Positions 1 to 10,645 of a stretch of DNA of 64,000 bases are shown in pieces. A model generated the notes under the pieces. It was not told the origin of the DNA, ran no database searches, and was given only the letters and a program-made list of their open reading frames with translations. The DNA comes from Nomia melanderi (lineage: Eukaryota > Arthropoda > Insecta > Hymenoptera > Halictidae). The stretch covers positions 11,674,001-11,738,000 of the forward strand of contig NW_027475130.1 in the NCBI RefSeq assembly GCF_051020985.1, written 5' to 3'. The translations under genes and the position numbers were made by a program. Positions within the stretch are counted from its first letter, which is position 1, and every line of letters begins with the position of its first letter.

Positions 1-175
1 GGTCGTTCCCGCTGCACAGATTCATGCGCCAGGGCCTCCTACAGACAATGCACTTTGATTTATTGCGCTATCTGTAATAGCACCCGAGATATCAGCAGAT
101 ATATATTGGATTTTTTACTGACCCTGATTGTCCGGCCCCATGAGACGGTCGTTTTCTCGGCCCCTGGTGGTCCGA
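1..175 (+). repeat. Representative 175-bp monomer (register used here)
   Basis: This unit defines the coordinates used for monomer positions. Position 1 is the first base of GGTCGTTCCC. The register repeats at 176, 351, 526 and onward, with only small drifts caused by single-base indels. A hand count of a typical unit of this type gives 42 G and 51 C (53% GC) and nine CpG dinucleotides. The 3-prime third holds a pyrimidine-rich run, GTCCGGCCCCATGAGACGG, and the dyad CTCGG...CCGAG. The middle holds the AT-rich GATATCA...GATATATATTGG. TAATAG near position 75-80 closes forward reading frames in almost every copy. Confidence 0.95.
89..102. other. Short AT-rich dyad ATATC-NNNN-GATAT (representative)
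   Basis: A perfect five-base-pair stem with a four-base loop (ACCA or AGCA) lies at monomer positions 89-102. It persists in most monomers, including those reading ACCGGATAT, and is broken where GATATAACC occurs. The GATATC hexamer at its left arm recurs once per monomer and marks the 175-bp ladder. Confidence 0.7.
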
Positions 176-176
176 G
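156..176. other. Imperfect hairpin dyad CTCGG...CCGAG (representative)
   Basis: CTCGG and CCGAG are reverse complements separated by CCCCTGGTGGT. Inside, one C-T mismatch is followed by CC pairing GG around CTGGT. A 5+2 bp stem can form at this site in most monomers. The CTCGT...CCGAC monomers of 41-49 kb break two of the pairs without compensation. Confidence 0.7.
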
Positions 177-1220
177 GTCGTTCCCGCTGCACAGATTCAT
201 GCGCCAGGGCCTCCAGCAGATAATTCACTTTGGTTTATTGCGCTATCTCTAATAGCACCCGAGATATCACCAGATATATATTGGATTTTCCCCTGACCCT
301 GGGTGTCCGGCCCCATGAGACTGTGGTATTTTCGGCCCCTGATGGTCCGAGGTCGTTCCCGCTGCACAGATTCATGCGCCAGGGCCTCCTACAGACAATG
401 CACTTTGATTTATTGCGCTATCTGTAATAGCACCCGAGATATCAGCAGATATATATTGGATTTTTTACTGACCCTGATTGTCCGGCCCCATGAGACGGTC
501 GTTTTCTCGGCCCCTGGTGGTCCGAGGTCGTTCCCGCTGCACAGATTCATGCGCCAGGGCCTCCAGCAGATAATTCACTTTGGTTTATTGCGCTATCTCT
601 AATAGCACCCGAGATATCACCAGATATATATTGGATTTTCCCCTGACCCTGAGTGTCCGGCCCCATGAGACGGTGGTTTTCTCGGCCCATGGTGGTCCAA
701 GGTCGTTCCCGCTGCACAGATTCATGCGCCAGGGCCTCCAACAGACAATGCACTTTGATTTATTGCGCTATCTGTAATAGCACCCGAGATATCAGCAGAT
801 ATATATTGGATTTTTCACTGACCCTGAGTGTCCGGCCCCATGAGACGGTCGTTTTCTCGGCCCCTGGTGGTCCGAGGTCGTTCCCGTTGCACAGATTCAT
901 GCGCCAGGGCCTCCAGCAGATAATTCACTTTGGTTTATTGCGCTAGCTCTAATAGCACCCGAGATATCACCAGATATATATTGGATTTTCCCCTGACCCT
1001 GAGTGTCCGGCCCCATGAGGCGGTAGTTTTCTCGGCCCCTGGTGGTCCGAGGTCGATCCCGCTGCACAGATTCATGCGCCAGTTCCTCCTACAGACAATG
1101 CACTTTGATTTATTGCGCTATCTGTAATAGCACCCGAGATATCACCAGATATATATTGGATTTTACCCTGACCCTGGGTGTCCGGCCCCATGAGACTGTG
1201 GTTTTTTCGGCCCCTGATGG

Positions 1221-3820
1221 TCCGAGGTCGTTCCCGCTGCACAGATTCATGCGCCAGGGCCTCCTACAGACAATGCACTTTGATTTATTGCGCTATCTGT
1301 AATAGCACCCGAGATATCAGCAGATATATATTGGATTTTTCACTGACCCTGATTGTCCGGCCCCATGAGACGGTCGTTTTCTCGGCCCCTGGTGGTCCGA
1401 GGTCGTTCCCGCTGCACAGATTCATGCGCCAGGGCCTCCAGCAGATAATTCACTTTGGTTTATTGAGCTATCTCTAATAGCACCCGAGATATCACCAGAT
1501 ATATATTGGATTTTCCCCTGACCCTGAGTGTCCGGCCCCATGAGACGGTGGTTTTCTCGGCCCATGGTGGTCCAAGGTCGTTCCCGCTGCACAGATTCAT
1601 GCGCCAGGGCTTCCAACAGACAATGCACTTTGATTTATTGCGCTATCTGTAATAGCACCCGAGATATCAGCAGATATATATTGGATTTTTCACTGACCCT
1701 GAGTGTCCGGCCCCATGAGACGGTCGTTTTCTCGGCCCCTGGTGGTCCGAGGTCGTTCCCGCTGCACAGATTCATGCGCCAGGGCCTCCTGCAGATAGTT
1801 CACTTTGGTTTATTGCGCTATCTCTAATAGCACCCGAGATATCACCAGATATATATTGGGTTATCCCCTGACCCTGAGTGTCCGGCCCCATGAGACTGTG
1901 GTTTTCTCGGCCCCTGGTGGTCCGAGGTCGTTCCCGCTGCACAGATTCATGCGCCAGGGCCTCCTACAGACAATGCACTTTGATTTATTGCGCTATCTGT
2001 AATAGCACCCGAGATATCACCGGATATAAATTGGATTTTCCCCTGACCCTGAGTGTCCGGCCCCATGAGACGGTGGTTTTCTCGGCCCCTGGTGGTCCGA
2101 TGTCGTTCTCGCTGCACAGGCTCATGCGCCAGGGTCTCCTACAGACAATGCACTTTGGTTTATTGCGCTATCTCTAATAGCACCCGAGATGTCACCAGAT
2201 ATATATTGGATTTTTCCCTGACCCTGAGTGTCCAGCCCCATGAGACGGTGGTTTTCTCGGTCCCTGGTGTTCCGAGGTCGTTCCCGCTGCTCAGATTCAT
2301 GCGCCAGGGCCTCCTACAGACAATGCACTTTGGTTTATTGCGCTATCTCTAATAGCACCCGAGATGTCACCAGATATATATTGGATTTTTCCCTGACCCT
2401 GACAATCCGGCCCCATGAGACGGTGATTTTCTCGGCCCCTAGTGGTCCGAGGTCGATCCCGCTGCACAGATTCATGCGCCAGGGCCTCCTGCAGACAATG
2501 CACTTTGATTTATTTCGCTATCTCTAATAGCACCCGAGATATCACCTGATATATATTGTATTTTTCCCTGACCCTGACAGTCCGGCCGCATGAGACGGAG
2601 ATTTTCTCGGCCCATGCTGGTCCGAGGTCGATCCCGCTGCACAGATTCATGCGCCAGGGCCTCCAAAAGACAATGCACTTTGATTCATTGCGCTATCTCT
2701 AATAGCACCCTAGATATCACCAGATAAATATTGGATTTTTCCTTGACCCTGACAGTCCGGCCCCATGTGTCGATGTTTTTCTCGGTCCCTCGTGGTCCGA
2801 GGTCGATCCCGCTGCACAGATTTATGCGCCAGGGCATCCTACAGACGATGCACTTTGATTTATTGCGCTCTCTGTAATAGCACCCGAGATATCACCATAT
2901 ACATATTGGATTTTCCCCTGACCCTGAGTGTCCGGCCCCATGAGACGGTGGTTTTCTCGGCCCCTGGTGGTCCGAGGTCGTTCCCGCTGCACAGATTCGT
3001 GCGCCAGGGCCTCCTACAGACAAGGCACTATGATTTATTGCGCTATCTTTAATAGCAGCCGAGATATCACCAGATATATATTGGATTTTCCCCTGACCCT
3101 GAGTGTCCGGCCCCATGAGACGGTGGTTTTCTCGGCCCCTGGTGGTCCGAGGTGGTTCTCGCGGCACAGATTTATGCGCCAGGGCCTCCTGCAGACAATG
3201 CACTTTGATTTATTTCGCTATCTCTAATAGCACACGAGATATCACCAGATATATATTGGATTTTTCCCTGACCCTGACAGTCCGGCCCAATGAGACGGTG
3301 ATTTTCTCGGCCCCCGGTGGTCCGAGGTCGATCCCGCTGCACAGATTCATGCGCCAGGGCATCCTATAGATAATTCACTTTGGTTTATAGCGCTATCTCT
3401 AATAGCACCCGAGATATCACCAGATATATATTGGATTTTTCCCTGACCCTGACAATCCGGCCCCATGAGACGGTGATTTTCTCGGCCCCTGGTGGTCCGA
3501 GGCCGATCCCGCTGCAAAGATTAATGCGCCAGGGCCTCCTGCAGACAATGCACTTTGATTTATTTCGCTATCTCTAATAGCACCCGAGATATCACCAGAT
3601 ATATATTGGATTTTTCACTGACCCTGAGTGTCCAGCCCCATGAGACGGTGGTTTTCTCGGTCCCTGGTGTTCCGAGGTCGTTCCCGCTGCACAGATTCAT
3701 GCGCCAGGGCCTCCTACAGACAATGCACTTTGATTTATTGCGCTATCTCTAATAGCACCCGAAATATCACCAGATATATATTGGATTTTCCCCTGACCCT
3801 GAGTGTCCGGCCCCATGAGA
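1221..3820 (+). repeat. 2.6-kb segment, copy 1 (recurs at 6,646-9,245)
   Basis: These 2,600 bp, just under 15 monomers, match 6,646-9,245 at an offset of exactly 5,425 bp (31 monomers). I noticed only a handful of differences, for example C-G-G versus C-C-G near 1,995/7,447 and CACTTTG versus CAGTTTG near 3,727/9,152. The left limit is where the CTGATGG (1,214) and GGTGCTCC (6,641) versions converge. The right limit is 3,821/9,246, where GAGACTGTCG and GAGACGGTGA part. Such identity over 15 monomers, with flanking monomers differing, indicates a recent block duplication. Confidence 0.88.
2421..3820 (+). repeat. 1,400-bp eight-monomer unit, copy 1
   Basis: This eight-monomer stretch is the first of three close copies; the others are 7,846-9,245 and 9,246-10,645. 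It carries distinctive monomers: one with GACAATCCGG and CCCTAGTGG, one with CCGCATGAGACGGAG and CCATGCTGG, one with CATGTGTCGATG, one with CATATACATATTGG, one with GGTGGTTCTCGCGGC, and one lacking the usual TTATTGCGC (TTTATAGCGC near 3,386). The same order occurs in all three copies. Confidence 0.88.
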
Positions 3821-6220
3821 CTGTCGTTTTCTCGGCCCCTGGTGGTCCGAGGTCGTTCCCGCTGCACAGATTCATGCGCCAGGGCCTCCTACAGACAATG
3901 CACTTTGGTTTATTGCGCTATCTCTAATAGCACCCGAGATATCACCATATACATATTGGATTTTCCCCTGACCCTGAGTGTCCGGCCCCATGAGACGGTG
4001 GTTTTCTCGGCCCCTGGTGGTCCGAGGTCGTTCCAGCTCCACAGATTCATGCGCTATGGCCTCCTACAGACAATGCACTATGATTTATTGCGCTATCTTT
4101 AATAGCACCCGAGATATCACCAGATATATATTGGATTTTCCCCTGACCCTGAGTGTCCGGCCCCATGAGGCGGTAGTTTTCTCGGCCCCTGGTGGTCCGA
4201 GGTCGTTCCCGCTGCACAGATTCATGCGCCAGGGCCTCCTACAGACAATGCACTTTGATTTATTGCGCTATCTGTAATAGCACCCGAGATATCACCAGAT
4301 ATATATTGGATTTTACCCTGACCCTGGGTGTCCGGCCCCATGAGACTGTGGTTTTTTCGGCCCCTGATGGTCCGAGGTCGTTCCCGCTGCACAGATTCAT
4401 GCGCCAGGGCCTCCTACAGACAATGCACTTTGATTTATTGCGCTATCTGTAATAGCACCCGAGATATCAGCAAATATATATTGGATTTTTCACTGACCCT
4501 GATTGTCCGGCCCCATGAGACGGTCGTTTTCTCGGCCCCTGGTGGTCCGAGGTCGTTCCCGCTGCACAGATTCATGCGCCAGGGCCTCCTGCAGATAATT
4601 CACTTTGGTTTATTGCGCTATCTCTAATAGCACCCGAGATATCACCAGATATATATTGGATTTTCCCCTGACCCTGAGTGTCCGGCCCCATGAGACGGTG
4701 GATTTCTCGGCCCATGGTGGTCCAAGGTCGTTCCCGCTGCACAGATTCATGCGCCAGGGCCTCCTACAGACAATGCACTTTGATTTATTGCGCTATCTGT
4801 AATAGCACCCGAGATATCAGCAGATATATATTGGATTTTTCACTGACCCTGAGTGTCCGGCCCCATGAGACGGTCGTTTTCTCGGCCCCTGGTGGTCCGA
4901 GGTCGTTCCCGCTGCACAGATTCATGCGCCAGGGCCTCCTGCAGATAATTCACTTTGGTTTATTGCGCTATCTCTAATAGCACCCGAGATATCACCAGAT
5001 ATATATTGGGTTTTCCCCTGACCCTGAGTGTCCGGCCCCATGAGACTGTGTTTTTCTCGGCCCCTGGTGGTCCGAGGTCGTTCCCGCTGCACAGATTCAT
5101 GCGCCAGGGCCTCCTACAGACAATGCAGTTTGATTTATTGCGCTATCTGTAATAGCACCCGAGATATCACCGGATATAAATTGGATTTTCCCCTGACCCT
5201 GAGTGTCCGGCCCCATGAGACGGTGGTTTTCTCGGCCCCTGGTGGTCCGATGTCGTTCTCGCTGCACAGGTTCATGCGCCAGGGTCTCCTACAGACAATG
5301 CACTTCGATTTATTGCGCTATCTGTAATAGCACCCGAGATATCACCACATATATATTGGATTTTTCACTGACCCTGAGTGTCCAGCCCCATGAGACGGTG
5401 GTTTTCTCGGTCCCTGGTGTTCCGAGGTCGTTCCCGCTGCTCAGATTCATGCGCCAGGGCCTCCTACAGGCAATGCACTTTGATTTATTGCGCTATCTGT
5501 AATAGCACCCGAGATATAACCGGATATATATTGGATTTTCCCCTGACCCTGAGTGTCCGGCCCCATGAGACGGTGGTTTTCTCGGCCCCTGGTGGTCTGA
5601 TGTCGTTCCCGCTGCACAGGTTCATGCGCCAGGGTCTCCTACAGACAATGCACTTTGATTTATTGCGCTATCTGTCATAGCACCCGAGATATCACCACAT
5701 ATATATTGGATTTTTCACTGACCCTGAGTGTCCAGCCCCATGAGACGGTGGTTTTCTCGGTCCCTGGTGTTCCGAGGTCGTTCCCGCTGCACAGATTCAT
5801 GCGCCAGGGCCTCCTACAGACAATGCACTTTGATTTATTGCGCTATCTCTAATAGCACCCGAAATATCACCAGATATATATTGGATTTTCCCCTGACCCT
5901 GAGTGTCCGGCCCCATGAGACTGTGGTTTTCTCGGCCCCTGGTGGTCCGAGGTCGTTCCCGCTGCACAGATTCATGCGCCAGGGCCTCCTACAGACAATG
6001 CACTTTGGTTTATTGCGCTATCTCTAATAGCACCCGAGATGTCACCAGATATATATTGGATTTTTCCCTGACCCTGACAATCCGGCCCCATGAGACGGTG
6101 ATTTTCTCGGCCCCTAGTGGTCCGAGGTCGATCCCGCTGCACAGATTCATGCGCCAGGGCCTCCTGCAGACAATGCACTTTGATTTATTTCGCTATCTCT
6201 AATAGCACCCGAGATATCAC
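3821..6220 (+). repeat. 2.4-kb segment, copy 1 (recurs at 10,646-13,045)
   Basis: This segment recurs at an offset of 6,825 bp (39 monomers). Together with the preceding eight-monomer unit it makes a 3.8-kb duplication, 2,421-6,220 to 9,246-13,045. Shared private variants include GAGACTGTCG (3,817), a GCGCTATGG monomer near 4,052, GCAAATATATATTGG (4,470), GTGGATTTCTCGG (4,698), GGATATAAATTGG (5,172) and CTGTCATAGC (5,672). Divergence begins at 6,221/13,046, where ACCTGATATATATTGTA is replaced by ACCAGATATATATTGGA. Confidence 0.87.
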
Positions 6221-6645
6221 CTGATATATATTGTATTTTTCCCTGACCCTGACAGTCCGGCCGCATGAGACGGAGATTTTCTCGGCCCATGCTGGTCCGA
6301 GGTCGATCCCGCTGCACAGATTCATGCGCGAGGGCCTCCAAAAGACAATGCACTTTGATTCATTGCGCTATCTCTAATAGCACCCTAGATATCACCAGAT
6401 AAATATTGGATTTTTCCTTGACCCTGACAGTCCGGCCCCATGTGTCGATGTTTTTCTCGGCCCCTGGTGGTCCGAGGTCGTTCCCGCTGCACAGATTCGT
6501 GCGCCAGGGCCTCCTACAGACAAGGCACTATGATTTATTGCGCTATCTTTAATAGCAGCCGAGATATCACCAGATATATATTGGATTTTCCCCTGACCCT
6601 GAGTGTCCGGCACCATGAGACGGTGGTTTTCTCGGCCCCTGGTGC
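6221..6645 (+). repeat. Joining monomers between copied segments
   Basis: About two and a half monomers join the end of the first long segment to the second copy of the 2.6-kb block. The first part (to about 6,465) resembles 2,546-2,790 at an offset of 3,675 bp. It then switches to material like 2,965-3,108 at an offset of 3,500 bp, so one monomer is missing relative to the first copy. This is a visible recombination seam. Variants GGCACCATG (6,609) and GGTGCTCC (6,641) recur at 13,085 and 13,116. Confidence 0.75.
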
Positions 6646-9245
6646 TCCGAGGTCGTTCCCGCTGCACAGATTCATGCGCCAGGGCCTCCTACAGACAATG
6701 CACTTTGATTTATTGCGCTATCTGTAATAGCACCCGAGATATCAGCAGATATATATTGGATTTTTCACTGACCCTGATTGTCCGGCCCCATGAGACGGTC
6801 GTTTTCTCGGCCCCTGGTGGTCCGAGGTCGTTCCCGCTGCACAGATTCATGCGCCAGGGCCTCCAGCAGATAATTCACTTTGGTTTATTGAGCTATCTCT
6901 AATAGCACCCGAGATATCACCAGATATATATTGGATTTTCCCCTGACCCTGAGTGTCCGGCCCCATGAGACGGTGGTTTTCTCGGCCCATGGTGGTCCAA
7001 GGTCGTTCCCGCTGCACAGATTCATGCGCCAGGGCTTCCAACAGACAATGCACTTTGATTTATTGCGCTATCTGTAATAGCACCCGAGATATCAGCAGAT
7101 ATATATTGGATTTTTCACTGACCCTGAGTGTCCGGCCCCATGAGACGGTCGTTTTCTCGGCCCCTGGTGGTCCGAGGTCGTTCCCGCTGCACAGATTCAT
7201 GCGCCAGGGCCTCCTGCAGATAGTTCACTTTGGTTTATTGCGCTATCTCTAATAGCACCCGAGATATCACCAGATATATATTGGGTTATCCCCTGACCCT
7301 GAGTGTCCGGCCCCATGAGACTGTGGTTTTCTCGGCCCCTGGTGGTCCGAGGTCGTTCCCGCTGCACAGATTCATGCGCCAGGGCCTCCTACAGACAATG
7401 CACTTTGATTTATTGCGCTATCTGTAATAGCACCCGAGATATCACCCGATATAAATTGGATTTTCCCCTGACCCTGAGTGTCCGGCCCCATGAGACGGTG
7501 GTTTTCTCGGCCCCTGGTGGTCCGATGTCGTTCTCGCTGCACAGGCTCATGCGCCAGGGTCTCCTACAGACAATGCACTTTGGTTTATTGCGCTATCTCT
7601 AATAGCACCCGAGATGTCACCAGATATATATTGGATTTTTCCCTGACCCTGAGTGTCCAGCCCCATGAGACGGTGGTTTTCTCGGTCCCTGGTGTTCCGA
7701 GGTCGTTCCCGCTGCTCAGATTCATGCGCCAGGGCCTCCTACAGACAATGCACTTTGGTTTATTGCGCTATCTCTAATAGCACCCGAGATATCACCAGAT
7801 ATATATTGGATTTTTCCCTGACCCTGACAATCCGGCCCCATGAGACGGTGATTTTCTCGGCCCCTAGTGGTCCGAGGTCGATCCCGCTGCACAGATTCAT
7901 GCGCCAGGGCCTCCTGCAGACAATGCACTTTGATTTATTTCGCTATCTCTAATAGCACCCGAGATATCACCTGATATATATTGTATTTTTCCCTGACCCT
8001 GACAGTCCGGCCGCATGAGACGGAGATTTTCTCGGCCCATGCTGGTCCGAGGTCGATCCCGCTGCACAGATTCATGCGCCAGGGCCTCCAAAAGACAATG
8101 CACTTTGATTCATTGCGCTATCTCTAATAGCACCCTAGATATCACCAGATAAATATTGGATTTTTCCTTGACCCTGACAGTCCGGCCCCATGTGTCGATG
8201 TTTTTCTCGGTCCCTCGTGGTCCGAGGTCGATCCCGCTGCACAGATTTATGCGCCAGGGCATCCTACAGACGATGCACTTTGATTTATTGCGCTCTCTGT
8301 AATAGCACCCGAGATATCACCATATACATATTGGATTTTCCCCTGACCCTGAGTGTCCGGCCCCATGAGACGGTGGTTTTCTCGGCCCCTGGTGGTCCGA
8401 GGTCGTTCCCGCTGCACAGATTCGTGCGCCAGGGCCTCCTACAGACAAGGCACTATGATTTATTGCGCTATCTTTAATAGCAGCCGAGATATCACCAGAT
8501 ATATATTGGATTTTCCCCTGACCCTGAGTGTCCGGCCCCATGAGACGGTGGTTTTCTCGGCCCCTGGTGGTCCGAGGTGGTTCTCGCGGCACAGATTTAT
8601 GCGCCAGGGCCTCCTGCAGACAATGCACTTTGATTTATTTCGCTATCTCTAATAGCACACGAGATATCACCAGATATATATTGGATTTTTCCCTGACCCT
8701 GACAGTCCGGCCCAATGAGACGGTGATTTTCTCGGCCCCCGGTGGTCCGAGGTCGATCCCGCTGCACAGATTCATGCGCCAGGGCATCCTATAGATAATT
8801 CACTTTGGTTTATAGCGCTATCTCTAATAGCACCCGAGATATCACCAGATATATATTGGATTTTTCCCTGACCCTGACAATCCGGCCCCATGAGACGGTG
8901 ATTTTCTCGGCCCCTGGTGGTCCGAGGCCGATCCCGCTGCAAAGATTAATGCGCCAGGGCCTCCTGCAGACAATGCACTTTGATTTATTTCGCTATCTCT
9001 AATAGCACCCGAGATATCACCAGATATATATTGGATTTTTCACTGACCCTGAGTGTCCAGCCCCATGAGACGGTGGTTTTCTCGGTCCCTGGTGTTCCGA
9101 GGTCGTTCCCGCTGCACAGATTCATGCGCCAGGGCCTCCTACAGACAATGCAGTTTGATTTATTGCGCTATCTCTAATAGCACCCGAAATATCACCAGAT
9201 ATATATTGGATTTTCCCCTGACCCTGAGTGTCCGGCCCCATGAGA
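6646..9245 (+). repeat. 2.6-kb segment, copy 2
   Basis: This is the second copy of 1,221-3,820 at +5,425 bp. Its last 1,400 bp form the first half of a direct eight-monomer tandem that continues at 9,246. The right edge lies within GTCCGGCCCCATGAGAC, a sequence shared by both partners, so the exact crossover point cannot be fixed more closely than about 20 bases. Confidence 0.88.
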
Positions 9246-10645
9246 CGGTGATTTTCTCGGCCCCTAGTGGTCCGAGGTCGATCCCGCTGCACAGATTCAT
9301 GCGCCAGGGCCTCCTGCAGACAATGCACTTTGATTTATTTCGCTATCTCTAATAGCACCCGAGATATCACCTGATATATATTGTATTTTTCCCTGACCCT
9401 GACAGTCCGGCCGCATGAGACGGAGATTTTCTCGGCCCATGCTGGTCCGAGGTCGATCCCGCTGCACAGATTCATGCGCCAGGGCCTCCAAAAGACAATG
9501 CACTTTGATTCATTGCGCTATCTCTAATAGCACCCTAGATATCACCAGATAAATATTGGATTTTTCCTTGACCCTGACAGTCCGGCCCCATGTGTCGATG
9601 TTTTTCTCGGTCCCTCGTGGTCCGAGGTCGATCCCGCTGCACAGATTTATGCGCCAGGGCATCCTACAGACGATGCACTTTGATTTATTGCGCTCTCTGT
9701 AATAGCACCCGAGATATCACCATATACATATTGGATTTTCCCCTGACCCTGAGTGTCCGGCCCCATGAGACGGTGGTTTTCTCGGCCCCTGGTGGTCCGA
9801 GGTCGTTCCCGCTGCACAGATTCGTGCGCCAGGGCCTCCTACAGACAAGGCACTATGATTTATTGCGCTATCTTTAATAGCAGCCGAGATATCACCAGAT
9901 ATATATTGGATTTTCCCCTGACCCTGAGTGTCCGGCCCCATGAGACGGTGGTTTTCTCGGCCCCTGGTGGTCCGAGGTGGTTCTCGCGGCACAGATTTAT
10001 GCGCCAGGGCCTCCTGCAGACAATGCACTTTGATTTATTTCGCTATCTCTAATAGCACACGAGATATCACCAGATATATATTGGATTTTTCCCTGACCCT
10101 GACAGTCCGGCCCAATGAGACGGTGATTTTCTCGGCCCCCGGTGGTCCGAGGTCGATCCCGCTGCACAGATTCATGCGCCAGGGCATCCTATAGATAATT
10201 CACTTTGGTTTATAGCGCTATCTCTAATAGCACCCGAGATATCACCAGATATATATTGGATTTTTCCCTGACCCTGACAATCCGGCCCCATGAGACGGTG
10301 ATTTTCTCGGCCCCTGGTGGTCCGAGGCCGATCCCGCTGCAAAGATTAATGCGCCAGGGCCTCCTGCAGACAATGCACTTTGATTTATTTCGCTATCTCT
10401 AATAGCACCCGAGATATCACCAGATATATATTGGATTTTTCACTGACCCTGAGTGTCCAGCCCCATGAGACGGTGGTTTTCTCGGTCCCTGGTGTTCCGA
10501 GGTCGTTCCCGCTGCACAGATTCATGCGCCAGGGCCTCCTACAGACAATGCACTTTGATTTATTGCGCTATCTCTAATAGCACCCGAAATATCACCAGAT
10601 ATATATTGGATTTTCCCCTGACCCTGAGTGTCCGGCCCCATGAGA
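7846..10645 (+). repeat. Tandem eight-monomer higher-order repeat, two 1,400-bp units
   Basis: Units 7,846-9,245 and 9,246-10,645 are adjacent, exactly 1,400 bp each, and almost identical in monomer order and private variants. One noticed difference is CAGTTTG versus CACTTTG near 9,152/10,552. With the third copy at 2,421-3,820 this is the clearest multi-monomer unit in the left half. Tandem duplication by unequal sister exchange at an eight-monomer offset is the simplest explanation (inference). Confidence 0.88.

Larger units (their letters stand above)
1..1220 (+). repeat. Alternating A/B dimer region (350-bp periodicity)
   Basis: Two linked haplotypes are visible across monomer positions 40-75. 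Type A reads ACAGACAATGCACTTTGAT and later CTATCTGTAAT; type B reads GCAGATAATTCACTTTGGT and later CTATCTCTAAT. In this region they go A-B-A-B-A-B-A, giving a 350-bp dimer. Bases 1-300 recur without a difference I could see at 351-650. The alternation continues less regularly to about 1.9 kb and reappears near 4.4-5.0 kb. Recombinant forms, with A-type left and B-type right, appear from about 2.1 kb. Confidence 0.85.

Noticed and set aside
95..115. TATA-like element GATATATATTGG in each monomer
   Set aside because: AT-rich sequence alone in a repeat present 366 times is not evidence of a promoter; no initiator, downstream gene or strand-specific arrangement is visible.
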